A stretch of 64,000 nucleotides of DNA. It comes from Trichobilharzia regenti. Its lineage: Eukaryota > Platyhelminthes > Trematoda > Strigeidida > Schistosomatidae. Under the pieces are notes generated by a model. The model worked only from the letters and a program-made list of their open reading frames with translations, made no database searches and was not told the origin of the DNA. Every line of letters begins with the position of its first letter. Position 1 is the stretch's first letter. The stretch spans positions 18,467,379 to 18,531,378 of the forward strand of contig OX235263.1 of NCBI GenBank assembly GCA_944472135.2. Direction: 5' to 3'. The position numbers and the translations under genes were made by a program. This document shows positions 10,100-19,768 of this stretch, piece after piece.

Positions 10100-11035
10100 A
10101 TTTGTTAAACAATGAGGATCACATTTATGTGGCGCACTTCTGAAGACTCCAAAAATAGACCTTTGAAGTTGTTCGGTTTCCAACGGTTCTATAAATGATA
10201 TTTGATCGTAAAAAACTACCTATTACTGACTGATGGACCTCAGTAGTTTAGAACCATCTATACCAACCAGTAGGGTTTGCTAGTCAGCTTCATGAAGTGA
10301 TCTAAACATCAGATGGCCGTTTCGCTTGTCTAGAGTCGATCTCACCAGTGGCCTACTTGTTTTGACTCAGCTCAGAAAGCCGGATCATTTCGAATTATCA
10401 AGAAAATGGGTCATTTCTGTCGAGCTAGCAATCACTACTGGTCAATATGAGTGGCATGCAACTACTCTCTTCTCCATAAACCAGTAGTATGCGGTTTTAT
10501 GCACCTACATCTGACTTCTTGATTACAATTAGTAAGGAGATGACCTACTGGGATCTGAATAACTGTAGCTTCGGAAGGAGAAATCCGGTTAAATTTCATC
10601 ACGTCAAACTGTGTAAATTCGAAACTATGAAGTGAAGTCAGTTTGTAACGAAATCTGTAAACTCCGTCACCTGAACACCAACTTAATTTGCATCGGTGAT
10701 TGATTTTAAGATGAAGTTTCTCGGTTTTGAACAGGGGGTCCTGAATGGTAGGTTCTGCTTATTCCTGTGTAGTATTCAACCACCGTAGAGTCTGATTATG
10801 TGATTTTGATTAGCGTTCAGAGGTATATTAACGATTGTGCTCACGAAATGACTGAAGAAAATTAAGCGGAATTAGTTAGGTTAACAGTACACGGAAATGC
10901 ATAGTTCATAGCACATTAACGATTAGTTGATATATTAGATTGTTCTTTCATCTTGTAAATCGTTCAAGATGCTGATTTTACTAAAGGCTACATATTTTTA
11001 TTATTGTCGGAATTTTCGAGATATTTGATATTTTA
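10100..11035. other. Unidentified interspersed sequence
   Basis: There is no open frame. Short pieces recur elsewhere (AATCACTACTGGTC near 10427 and again near 40803; GTAGTATTCAACCACC near 10770, related to a stretch near 16050), so part of it is an old dispersed repeat I cannot name. Confidence 0.3.
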
Positions 11036-11039
11036 GATG

Positions 11040-11330
11040 TCGGATCACATGCTGACATTACTAAGAGAACCACTGGAAAACCACAGAGAACTTAAAGGCT
11101 ATGTCATCCTAGTTTGGTACTCTTCAACATCACTCATTCACCAAGGTTCTCACCAAGGACCTTTTGGTTACAAGGCGATCGGGTCCAAGTGGTGCACCAG
11201 CTTTCCTTGTAATTGGAAGGTCCTGAGTTTGAACCCCAATTGGTAGATACTACTGAAAGTTCTAGAATGAAACAGCGTTCCAGTACTCTCTAGTTTCACG
11301 AGGATTCTCCAATTCAAAACAATTAGTCCT
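11040..11330. mobile_element. Hammerhead SINE family C, inverted pair
   Basis: 11040-11165 is family C in minus orientation (GAGAACCACTGGAAAACC, then CCTAGTTTGGTACTCTTC). 11195-11330 is the same family in plus orientation (GAGTTTGAACCCC, CTACTGAAAG, GAATGAAACAGCG, TTCCAGTACTC). The spacer carries the tRNA-like heads. Hammerhead cores are degraded in both arms. Confidence 0.6.
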
Positions 11331-11467
11331 TTTTATAAATTTTGATAACATTATTAGAAGACGGAGATTATCTGAAAAATGTGATATATTTGCGCCATAC
11401 ATTTCGAACAATCTGATCACACATTTATTTGTCAAGTCAATATATATAGGAAAGTTAAATTAAACAA

Positions 11468-11712
11468 TTATTGAATTGAATTTTTGATTTTCCCGTCGAT
11501 TGATTGGACCGAAGTGTTCGGTCTCAGGTTGACATGTCGGCTTCTTGTGCAGATGCTTCGACGATGTCTGGGATTTGATTTGTATACAATTGGTGGATGG
11601 TGGCTAGCAGTGGAATCCAGGATGCGCATTTCGTCCTAATTGGGACATCCAGCTGACGAGTCCCAATTAGGACGAAATGCGCATCCTGGATTCCACTGCT
11701 AGCCACCATCCA
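11468..11712. mobile_element. Sm-alpha SINE fold-back inserted in a PLE, 13-bp TSD
   Basis: TTAAATTAAACAA stands at 11455-11467 and 11713-11725. The uninterrupted PLE 3' end at 21.47 kb shows only one copy, which proves the insertion. The 245-bp insert has the alpha family 3' tail in minus orientation on the left, then hammerhead text, then the reverse complement of the last 50 or so bases on the right. The arms meet around CATCCAGCTGACGA. It has no tRNA head, so the RNA that was copied probably began near the hammerhead. Confidence 0.9.
11647..11691 (+). ncRNA. Hammerhead ribozyme, Sm-alpha type
   Basis: Stem I is ATCCAG (11647-11652) with CTGGAT (11686-11691). The core is CTGACGA (11653-11659). 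Stem II is GTCC (11660-11663), a six-base loop, GGAC (11670-11673). GAAA is at 11674-11677. Stem III is ATGC/GCAT (11677-11684) without a loop, then cleavage base C11685. Every position required in the hammerhead consensus is intact. The minus-strand partner has the same 3' half, but its core is cut off by the fold-back junction. Confidence 0.85.
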
Positions 11713-12403
11713 TTAAATTAAACAAAGTGACAAAAAAGAATTAAGAATAATTAACACACCGTTTGGTAATCCAATCAAATACGGATTACCAAGGTAGGTT
11801 AAGAGTAGTAATAAACTGTTTTTGAATACCCAAGGGGGGGAGGCTTAAGTTTATGAATAGCTGTAGCTTCAGCGTATTTCAATAAGCACCCTTGACCGTT
11901 TCTATAGATGACCTTAAAGGCTGAGTTAACATCAGTCTTATGGTTCATCTCAATTAGATGTTTAGCTATAGACGAATTTGGTAGTTTGACACCTGCATCT
12001 ATTGGCTTGTCACAATTCATCTGTTTTTCTAACCGTTTTAGGATATGCTCTCCCACCGTCACGTGCAAAGTGTGATTACTCCTCCCTATGTATGTATGTC
12101 CACACACACACACACACACACACGAAAATTGGTAAATTGTGTGTGATGTGATATAATCACTTGTGTACTTTTGAGGTTTACGGTGATTCTCCAATTGATG
12201 TCAGTTCGTGACCAAACTCGTAACCAAATCAATCTCTGCAAACCAACGTGTGATATTTGATATATACCTAAGCTTATGGTAATCTCAATTCAAACGCACT
12301 ATCTACATAGTTAAATCCTTACACGTTTTTCACCATTTTATTATAAATATGAATTATTACTCAATAGCTGACTGAAAACATTTCATTCATTTACAGTTTT
12401 TAG

Positions 12404-12583
12404 GCATCATCTTGATAATTGTTTATTCATACATGAGTCACAAGTGGAGAAATGTTCTAAAGACTATTCAAATCTTTTGTCGAAAACGCATTTACAACTG
12501 GCTAACAGTAATCCGGTGAATTCACGCAATGCCGATGAATATGCAAATTATATGAAATCAGTACTCAGTGCAACGTATTGCAG
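12404..12583 (+). CDS. Candidate exon of a cysteine-rich host gene (exon 2)
   Basis: A pyrimidine-rich stretch ending TTTACAGTTTTTAG precedes 12404, and the donor TGCAG|GTAGGT follows 12583. The 180-nt exon reads HHLDNCLFIHESQVEKCSKD, then DEYANYMKSVLSATYC, with no stop. An upstream AG at 12396 would give a stop in the frame set by exon 1, so 12404 is the better start. It ends in phase 2. The next candidate exon at 19769 adds one base (AGT, Ser) and stays open. Three cysteines here continue the Cys-rich pattern of exon 1. The protein family is not recognised. Confidence 0.6.
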
Positions 12584-12703
12584 GTAGGTTGATTTATGAA
12601 ATATAAAATAGATAGATTATAATGTTTCAAACTAGAAAAATCTAGTGTGAAAATTCTGTGCATAGATTTTGATAAAGCACGCATTAGAGTCAGTTTTTTG
12701 AGT

Positions 12704-13339
12704 GTCTCCAAAGCCTCAGGATGGTCGGGGGTGGGTGCCTTGCGCTGCGGGTTGGCCACCCCTCCGCACACCTCTTGAAATGCTCCCATATGACCGGGCG
12801 TCTTACATAGCCTCTCCTGAGGAAGTCCTACTCACTGCCTTCACGTGGCGGAGGTGTTTCTCACCAAAGTGAGAGGGCGAAAGCGGATGCCCGGCGCTCT
12901 CCACCGGGTTGACTGTCCATTGGATGACGGTCTAGGGGAGATGGCTAAACCCTGATTCCAAACCTCCAACGACTGGCGTATGAAGCTCACTGGAGCTCAC
13001 CGGCAGACGTATGGACAAAGGGCTTGTTGGATGTCCTGGATGTCTGGCCCCATTCAAAAAGGCGTATGAACCGAACTCCGGTCACCGGCTGTCAATGGAT
13101 AGTGGACTCCTTACTCCACTCCTACTGCCTTGTAGGTCACACTTGGCTGTGTAAAGGCTAGAGCTGCACTCTCAAACAAAAGGCCGAGCGATGCTGGGGA
13201 CATCACTCGTACCAAATTCCCATGAAACTTCATGAACTCTCTTACAAATTGCCGCGCCTGGGCAGCGATGATTCGAGACGTTCATGAAGCCGGCTCATCC
13301 TCCCGTAGGAGATAGCCGAAGTAAAAGAAAAAAAGAAGA
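12704..13339 (+). mobile_element. GC-rich retroposed block with A-rich tail and 12-bp TSD
   Basis: AGTTTTTTGAGT occurs at 12692-12703 and 13340-13351. The 636 bases between are markedly GC-richer than the surroundings and end in an A-rich tail (AAAAGAAAAAAAGAAGAA). A target-site duplication plus a 3' A-rich tail is the signature of target-primed insertion by a LINE. No long open frame or known SINE promoter is evident, so this may be the 3' end of an unrecognised LINE or a non-autonomous passenger. Confidence 0.7.
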
Positions 13340-13351
13340 AGTTTTTTGAGT

Positions 13352-13849
13352 CAACATATATCATATAGAATTCAAACTTTTTGCTAAGATATTCTTTTCG
13401 ACGAAGTCATCAACTAAAGCTGTGCATTCGTGTATTTATATCAAATGGATGGGAAAGTTCCAGAATAATTTCTGGTCAAGGGTCAAATTAATAGAATTAC
13501 AATTAGGAATTAAAATGTCACAATAAACAAGGGGACGAATAAAGCTCAGACAAAGTAGCATCATAATTACTGAGAAAACTGACATGTTGTGCAATTGGTG
13601 GTGAGAAATGTAGAAATAACAATAATAGACAAGATGTTTGGATGAAAAAATCTAGTGAGATCATAACCAATGTGATGAACAATTGTTTATGCAGTCAGGG
13701 ATTAAATATGTGGAAATAATAAAATGACAAAATAGACAGGAAGTTCAGATATGAAAATATGGTAAGGTAAATAGGGATTTAGAAAAACTTAAAATAACAT
13801 GAATAAACAGGAAGTTTGGATAAAAAAAGGCGATAGGATAGCCACTATT
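13352..13849. other. No gene seen
   Basis: AT-rich DNA downstream of the retroposed block. It probably includes the 3' flank of the PLE remnant that follows. No open frame is convincing. Confidence 0.35.
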
Positions 13850-14110
13850 AGAAGAATCACCTGTTTGTGAAGGCTACGGCAGAGACGTATTTCTTTTGCA
13901 TACAAAGTGTGGGTTTGAGCTGTTGGGTACCTAGTTTCTTGGCTATGCCAAGATGTCTTAATTTTACTCCCTTTGGTAGGTTTTATTGAATCTTGTATAT
14001 TATTTTCAAGGATTTTTCGAATGGCGCTGAATGTCGTGAATTGACCAGATGTTCTGATATATGCACGTTTATTCCCCATGATCAAATGTGTATCATTCTG
14101 TGACCGAAAC
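13850..14110 (-). mobile_element. Penelope-like element C-terminal remnant
   Basis: In one minus-strand frame the text reads KPTLCMQKKYVSAVAF, matching the PLE end motif LCxQKKxV seen at 25.2, 28.2 and 29.3 kb. The upstream part is frame-shifted. Only the end of the GIY-YIG module is left. Confidence 0.5.
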
Positions 14111-14541
14111 GTCAAGGAAATAGCTTGAAGACTTGTTTGTGTTTCTCTCGGAACTCAGAGGAGTGAATTAACTATCTCAGTTTGATTTCAGTCTCAGAAT
14201 GATTTTTCAGTCACCAGGCTTTCATGATTAAATTTAATTTGGTAGTCTGCATCATACCGTAGAATATACCCATCAGGATACTAAAGCCAAAAGAACAAGA
14301 AGTGCAGAAAAAAATATTTTCTTGGCATTTTCAACCTAAAAAGCTATACAATCGCATTTATATACATAGTTTCACATAGTTATAATTATTATTAATTTCA
14401 AGATAGTAACGGAAGAAAAACACAGCTGGTTATAATTTTCGGCTTGATATGAAAGTCTGAAGGTATAAATATTGATCACAACGGCTATAGAAACGAAACT
14501 ACGCAAGTTTTGAAAAAAGTTGCTGACTATACAAATTAGTT

Positions 14542-15218
14542 TTGGAATTGATAGTGTTCTCTGAGCTCCTTGGTTTAATTGCGGAGCTTTCATCGTCTTT
14601 CTGGACGACATCTTCAGCGCAGTATTTAGGATAAAGTGAAATGATTTAAATTTCTTCATGAGTCTCCCGATAGAAAAAGGGAGATAAAATTAACACCATT
14701 TACAAAATAAATTGTGTGAACTGTAACAAACATTACATCGGCCAAAGTGGGCGTCCCCTTCGAATAAGAATCCAGGAACACAAATCAGCCGTGAAAAGAC
14801 ATGATATAAATTCTTTAGTATCAATACATTCAGACGATCATGGACATCAATTTGATTGGGATAATGTCAAAATCTTAAACAGAGGAAACACCAAATGTGC
14901 CAGAGAATTCCTAGAAGCCTGGTACTCAAATGAAAACGCAATTAATAAACACGTTAATATAGATGAAATATACCAACTAATAAGAAGTAAATCAGGTGAT
15001 CAGAAAGTTTAAAATCCCAATCAATAGAAAACTGTCAATAAATATCTAAAGATGGTTACCGGGAGACTCATGAAGAAATTTAAATCATTTCACTTTATCC
15101 TAAATACTGCGCTGAAGATGTCTTCCAGAAAGACGATGAAAGCTCCGCAGTTAAACCAAGGAGCTCAGAGAACACTATTAATTCCAAATCATCCACCTGA
15201 GTTACAAATCTTTTCTAT
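14542..15218 (+). mobile_element. Compact Penelope-like element family 2 with inverted ends and 14-bp TSD
   Basis: TATACAAATTAGTT at 14528-14541 and 15219-15232 bounds a 677-bp insertion. Inside, 14542-14669 and 15060-15188 are inverted repeats of about 128 bases, each with a PLE-type hammerhead. Between them the plus strand codes KINTIYKIN, CVNCNKHYIGQSGRPLRIRI, IQEHKSAVKRHD, CAREFLEAWYSNE and IYQLIRSKSG to a stop at 15012, which is an open GIY-YIG domain. So this is a 5'-truncated PLE with an inverted partial copy at its 5' side, the classic PLE insertion form. Only the endonuclease part remains. Confidence 0.85.
14578..14623 (-). ncRNA. Hammerhead ribozyme of PLE family 2, left inverted copy
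   Basis: On the minus strand stem I is ACTGCG with CGCAAT (five of six pairs) and the core is CTGAAGA plus one extra T. Stem II is GTCGTC, loop, GACGAT. GAAA follows, then stem III AGCT, then the cleavage base C. The extra base after the core also occurs in other PLE hammerheads here. The right-hand copy at 15106-15151 (plus) has a perfect ACTGCG/CGCAGT stem I but a weakened stem II. Confidence 0.6.
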
Positions 15219-15539
15219 TATACAAATTAGTTGTAAAGAAAGAGAGGTGAGCGCCGGATAGGCCCAGAAACAAATTGGAACGACAATTTTCATAACTAAA
15301 ATAGAAAATTTGAAAGGAATGAAAAAAAAACCCAAGGAGTAGAATCGAACCACATTCATTTTAAATGTAGAGATTGGACGAGTTTATTCTAGACGCATAG
15401 CTCTGGTTCCTCGATGCATATGTCAAGGACTTCTGAAGTGCAAAGAAGTTGAAAACGCAATGCATTTTGCCAGACTTTTGTTCACTTTGCAAATGGTTCT
15501 GAATGACGAGTGAGTCGGAATGCTATATATGATAGTTGA

Positions 15540-15905
15540 GAGCAATCCGCAGGGAGTCTTCAAACTTAGTTTCATGACACTTTACATTCGCCAGTCGGAA
15601 GCTTGAAGAAATTCATGCGCCTTCTGAGATTCACATCAGTGGTATTCAGTGCTGCAGTCACATATGTTATTCTTGGACTATTTGGGCTAACGATTCGAAC
15701 CCTAATGGACTGTGTTATTACTTTGATTGGACACTAACGAGTAAATAATGCAATATGTCTAGTCAATGGTTGAAGTAGACCAGAGGTGATCACTAGCCAC
15801 TTTAAATGGTGGCAGACTTGAGTGATAAAATTCATTCTGCATCGAACAATGGACTAGACACATTACACTAGTTACTAAGTGGTATCCAATCAAAGGTACC
15901 GAAAT
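15540..15905 (+). mobile_element. SINE family B, degraded copy
   Basis: GACTAGACACATTACACTAG near 15850 and TATCCAATCAAAGG match the 3' end of the family B element at 7.4-7.7 kb. The upstream part (about 15540-15780) includes CTGCAGTCACAT, related to the head region of the minus-strand family B copy near 19.29 kb. I cannot find the ribozyme core. Confidence 0.45.
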
Positions 15906-16259
15906 GCGATGATGGGTGCTGACTTGACACAGTGTTGCCTTCTTTGAAATTATTTTGGATAGTGTTCTCTAACAAGTTTTGAAATGATACACTTAAAAAC
16001 GACCTATATACCTAGCTTCATAGGAACAGGTGAGTTGATATGTTTTGCATAGTACTCAACTATTTCCTGATCCTATGCAATTTTGTTACTATGCCCCATA
16101 TGATCTCTATTCACACTTCCAAACATTCATACCAAGGTGAAAATTATTATCGTCTTCAATCTCTCTCTACGTTAGTGAGTTGAATTAAATAATATGCATT
16201 GTAGCTATATAAATTTATTTTTCAAGAGTTTAATTTGTAAGGATTAGATTTGTTTACAC

Positions 16260-16507
16260 GAGTTTGACCACGGATTGATATCAGTTAGAGAAGCATTGAA
16301 AACCAGCACTGGAGTACTGGACAGCTGCTGTTTCATTCTAGTCTGGGAATCATTGGCTTGCTTTGTAACCAGAATGTCCTGAGTTCAAACTCCAGTGGGT
16401 CCCAAGTGCCGATTATTTCCAACCACTAGAATGAAACAGCAGCTATCCAGTACTCCAGTGCTGGTTTTCAGTGCTTCTCTAACTGATATCAATCCGTAGT
16501 CAAACTC
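16260..16507. mobile_element. Hammerhead SINE family C, symmetric fold-back
   Basis: Two 83-nt arms (16260-16342 and 16425-16507) are near-perfect inverted repeats around an 82-nt spacer. The spacer holds a tRNA-like head (GAGTTCAAACTCC). Each arm runs from the family tail (GATATCAGTTAGAGAAGC) through ACTGGAGTACTGGACAGC to the GAAA side of the hammerhead (TTTCATTCTAG). Core bases are lost in both. A short target-site duplication was not evident. Confidence 0.75.
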
Positions 16508-16689
16508 ATTTATAAACTTATGTCTAAAAATGTTACTGTACGACATTTGAGGATGAAATCATTGAAAAAATCCTTTATTAGCTTCCTCTTTTAATTTTTA
16601 TAGTTAAAAAGTCTAAATGTAGGGAGTTTACGATAATCTCTCTATGGCTTTCATAACATGTATTCGTCAAACATACAAAATATTATGAT

Positions 16690-16980
16690 GTAATTGCACG
16701 ATACATTTCCAACAATCTGATCACACAAATTTACTTGTCAAGTCAATTTATAAGAAAAATAAAATGTCAGTTAAAGTACACCAAGTGAAAAAAGGATTTT
16801 AGAATAAGAATAACTAACACTATGTTCGCCTATGTGTAATCAGAAATGAGTTACCAGGTAAGATTATGACTAATAATAAATTGCTTTTGTACACACATAA
16901 CTGGGGTGGGGGTGGGGGGTGGTGGAGTGTCAGTTTGATGGATAGCTGTCGCCTCAGTGGATTTCAATAAAAAAAAAAGA
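16690..16980 (-). mobile_element. Penelope-like element family 1, 3' end
   Basis: It shares the family 1 3' region (CCAACAATCTGATCACAC, then GTCAAGTCAATTTAT) and, reading minus, a short C-terminal coding remnant (EATAIHQ) followed by a proline run encoded by a G-rich tract at 16903-16925. The A-run at 16970 marks the break. Confidence 0.65.
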
Positions 16981-17479
16981 AACAACATATTTGCAGGATG
17001 ATACGAGCTCGTCCCACTTCACCAATTTTCTTCAGCTGCTTACATCCCAAATAAATCAATTATAATGCATTACAAAATTTCTGAACATACATTTTACAAT
17101 GACTTCAGGTTATAGATAGAAAGTATGAGCAACATAATTCCAAAGATAGTGTAAGTAGACAATTATTTAGTGTTGAAAGAGTAACTGTCTATATAATAAT
17201 AAAACAAGGAGGTATAGTTCAGATTTCACTTGGAAACAAAGATAAACTAGAGACAAAATAGAAGATAGAACAACCTAGTTAACTTAATCATATTATGGTG
17301 GGGAGTTCAGGAAGGTGGGAGTGAACAGTGAGGAAAAATTATAAAATAGATAAAATAATTTAATTACATAGATTTGGGACCTTAGTAGCGAGTTCAATTT
17401 CAGTGAGTGAAAACAAAATCACGATTTAATGGAATGTTTTGCAACGGGACAAAACACAAAAGCACACGATTAAAGCAAT

Positions 17480-17900
17480 AACGGTTACGAGGGTAGTGAG
17501 AGATTAGTTATATTCTCTTTCTTTATGCATGGGTTGGTTAAAGGTCTTTTGTTAGCAGTGGTTTCTGCCAACCGAAGTAACCATGCTTTTCTTAGTGTAG
17601 TGATTATTTTGAAAGCTAGATCAATCTCCACTGTGTGTCCCGAGTCAGTGAGATGTCTGGTGATTGCACTTGACAATACTTTACTGTCTTGAAAACGGAA
17701 ACTCTTAGGGATATGCTCGTGGAATCTAGTGGACGCTTCCTATCAGTCCTCCCTTTGTACTGCTGCCACAAGTGCAGAAGTATTGGTAAATGCAGTTGGA
17801 ACTGACATGCGGAGCAGGATACTTATCTACTTTTGATTGAATTAACGAGCATTCTATGTTGTAAAGTGGGATGAGTCTGCAAAGGGAAATTTTTTTAATG
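17480..17900 (-). mobile_element. Penelope-like element fragment, GIY-YIG C-terminus
   Basis: The minus-strand frame 17485-17676 reads SSAITRHLTDSGHTVEIDLA, then KIITTLRKAWLLRLAET, then CIKKEN. This matches the conserved PLE order of AIARHL-like helix, GHxVDxxxAF and LRxAEAxAI. Upstream to 17900 lie frame-broken linker remnants. It is a lineage distinct from families 1 and 2. Confidence 0.65.
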
Positions 17901-17999
17901 CATTTTTAATTCTGTTTTAGGTTCTTATGAATACTGCTTCACTTTTGTACACTAGAGAGAAGAAAACTGGTTTCTCTTCATCTATTTCAGGTTTCGGTA

Positions 18000-18140
18000 T
18001 AGGTAAATCAAAAAGCACCCATAACGTTGAAAGCTGTTTTGACATCAATCTTGTAATTCTTATCGATTAATTGTTTAGCTGTAGACAAGGTTGGTCAAAG
18101 ACATATATCCTTTAACATTTTCAATTGATGTAGAAGGCAG
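18000..18140 (-). mobile_element. Penelope-like element family 1 scrap, minus strand
   Basis: Minus-strand text reads LSTAKQLIDKN-YKIDVKTAFN, matching family 1 (SSIAKHLIEMNHKTDVNSAF). It faces the plus-strand copy beginning near 18310, so the two scraps are inverted relative to each other. Confidence 0.55.
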
Positions 18141-18309
18141 TTGTTTTCAAAGCTAAGAGGCTGTTCTATCCCTGAGAAAGATGCTTTTATCAAATTACCA
18201 CAAAATGGAGAAACAAAGTAGTAGAATTTTAACACAGAGACTTAATTTGGTCAACCCTAGAACCTACTAAGCAGCTCGGCTTATTATTATTAAAAACATC
18301 GAAAATTTG

Positions 18310-18692
18310 TTCTACTACAAGCCCCAGCGTCGCACAAGTGATTATGTTACAACTCATATTATATACCAGTTTGCATGTGGTGTTTATCATCATACGTGTG
18401 TAGGCAGTAGTCATAAGTGGATGTGGGGATAAAAGAGTATATTGTCAAATGCTTAGAGAAACAAACGAAATGTGAAAAACCGATAAACACAGGTGACAGA
18501 ACACCAGTTTCGTCTACAGATAAACAGTTAATCGATATAAATCACAAGATTGATATCAAAACGACTTTTATGGTTATCCATGGAAACACTCATGGGCGCT
18601 TATTCAAATACGCTGAGGCAATAGCTACTCGTAAACTGACCCCCCCCCAACACGTTTCCTGTGTGTACAGAAATAGTTTATTATTACTCTAA
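18310..18692 (+). mobile_element. Penelope-like element family 1, GIY-YIG scrap, plus strand
   Basis: The plus strand reads SDYVTTHIIYQFACG, HHTCVGSSH (degraded YIGRS), then KEYIVKCLEKQTKCEKPINT, STDKQLIDINHKIDIKTTF and RLFKYAEAIATRKLTPP to a stop at 18692. The YIG tyrosine and isoleucine are changed to CVG, so the nuclease motif is damaged. Order and spacing are those of family 1. Confidence 0.7.
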
Positions 18693-18839
18693 ACCTACCC
18701 CGGTATTCCTTATTTCATGCTCATCAGTGATTGGTTACAGGATACGTTGACTGGAGTTCTACTGAGAAGTCATGCGCATCAGGTTAGAGGTGACGAACGA
18801 CATTGGGTGATGGTTGCGTTTAATCCCCAAGTTGATAGA

Positions 18840-19010
18840 AGTTAGAATTTACTGGCCATTGGATAGGGTCTTGCGTTGTGGTCAGAAGGTTCTAGGCTCG
18901 AACTCCAGGAAGAACCAGCATTCCAGTAATCCTTGGTTCTGAAATATTTCTCTAAATGGTATCAGTCTGTGGTCAAACTTGAGATCAATCAGAACTCTAC
19001 AAACTATTCT
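18840..19010 (+). mobile_element. Hammerhead SINE family C, degraded
   Basis: The head (GGTTCTAGGCTCGAACTCC) and tail (TCTCTAAATGGTATCAGTCTG, GGTCAAACTTG) match family C. The segment that should hold the ribozyme is deleted down to AGAACCAGCATTCCAGTAATCC. Confidence 0.5.
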
Positions 19011-19325
19011 TGATTGGACACTATTAACTAGTGTGATGTATCTAGTCCTTTCTTTAGTGGAGACTGAATTCTATCAGTTAAGTTTGCAATGTGGCCGTCA
19101 TGCCACTAAGTAGCTCGTTATCACGGTGCACATTGATCTGATGATATTAGATAATTGGAGGCAGTCGGCAGGAAGCCTTGCACCTACGTTTCATGCTAGT
19201 TGGCACTTACCAGTTAGCAAAACGTATCTAAAACCTTGAAGGAACTTATGTCCCTCCTGAGATTCGAACACGCGCCACCCAGTGCTGCAGTCAGAGACGT
19301 TACCACACTATTCTTGAAAATGCTT
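19010..19325 (-). mobile_element. SINE family B, nearly full-length, minus strand
   Basis: Read on the minus strand the order is a tRNA-like head with CTGCAGCACTGGG and B-box-like GTTCGAATCTC, then a hammerhead relic (AAGTGCCAACTAGCAT, GAAA, CGTAGGTGC), then the family body to TAGTTAATAGTGTCCAATC. The core CTGATGA is replaced by CTGGTAA, so the ribozyme is dead. This copy shows what the fold-back at 7.4 kb lacks: a promoter-bearing head. Confidence 0.6.
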
Positions 19326-19404
19326 ATCCTATCATATAACAAACCTTAGTGGTGATTCTACTTCTTATTTTACAATCCTTCTTCACTTTATTTATTTTAT
19401 GGCT

Positions 19405-19560
19405 GATTTCACCATGAGCTGACATCAGTTAGAGAACCACTGGAAAACCTGGGAGTACTGGACAGCTGTTTCGTCCTAGTTTGGGACTCTTCAGCGGTAC
19501 GCTCATGGTGAAGTCATACATAAAACCATCAAAATCCCTACAAAACCAATACTTGAAAAT
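19405..19560. mobile_element. Hammerhead SINE family C, hairpin-type insertion
   Basis: From 19405 to about 19497 it reads as family C in minus orientation, from tail to ribozyme. It then switches to the plus-orientation tail (GCTCATGGTGAAGTCATAC, AAAATCCCTACAAAACCAA). The ends ATTTCACCATGAGC and GCTCATGGTGAAGT pair. The tRNA-like head is missing altogether, so the junction joins the hammerhead of one arm to the tail of the other. Confidence 0.65.
19453..19500 (-). ncRNA. Hammerhead ribozyme, SINE family C
   Basis: On the minus strand the core is CTGAAGA (19488-19494). Stem II is GTCC (19484-19487), a seven-base loop, GGAC (19473-19476). GAAA is at 19469-19472. Stem III is ACAG/CTGT (19462-19469) without a loop, then cleavage base C (19461). 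Stem I pairs GTACC-side bases with CAGTA, three of four near the core. Related text with an ACTG/CAGT stem I occurs in other copies (9.2 kb, 43.3 kb). All required core bases are present. Confidence 0.7.
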
Positions 19561-19768
19561 TATTTATTTTAACTGATATTTTATTGTGCATATAAATTGA
19601 CTTGAGAAGTAAATATCTAAGGGACCATACTGCTGGATGTGTATTTCGTAACTACATCATAACATTTTTCAGATAATCTTAACTGTCTTCTAATAACACT
19701 ATCGAAAAGGAATAAAAAAACGGACTAATCATTTTAAGTCTTTTCCTTTTCCCAAAAATCCTTTTCAG

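Larger units (their letters stand above)
11390..12190 (-). mobile_element. Penelope-like element family 1: GIY-YIG and 3' end, split by a SINE
   Basis: An open minus-strand frame (11799-12194) codes ITSHTIYQFSC, a run of alternating Cys-Val, then GHTYIGRSN, VGEHILKRLEKQ, SSIAKHLIEMNHKTDVNSAF and a proline-rich C-terminus. Downstream to 11390 is the family 1 3' region (TCGAACAATCTGATCACAC), shared with 16.7, 21.4, 22.55 and 25.05 kb. The Cys-Val run comes from a (CA)n expansion at 12101-12123 in the Cys-x-Cys motif. RT is absent. An alpha SINE sits inside the 3' region. Confidence 0.85.

Noticed and set aside
16903..16925. G-rich tract as a possible G-quadruplex regulatory site
   Set aside because: It is the expanded proline-codon tract of a dead PLE C-terminus, with no promoter context.
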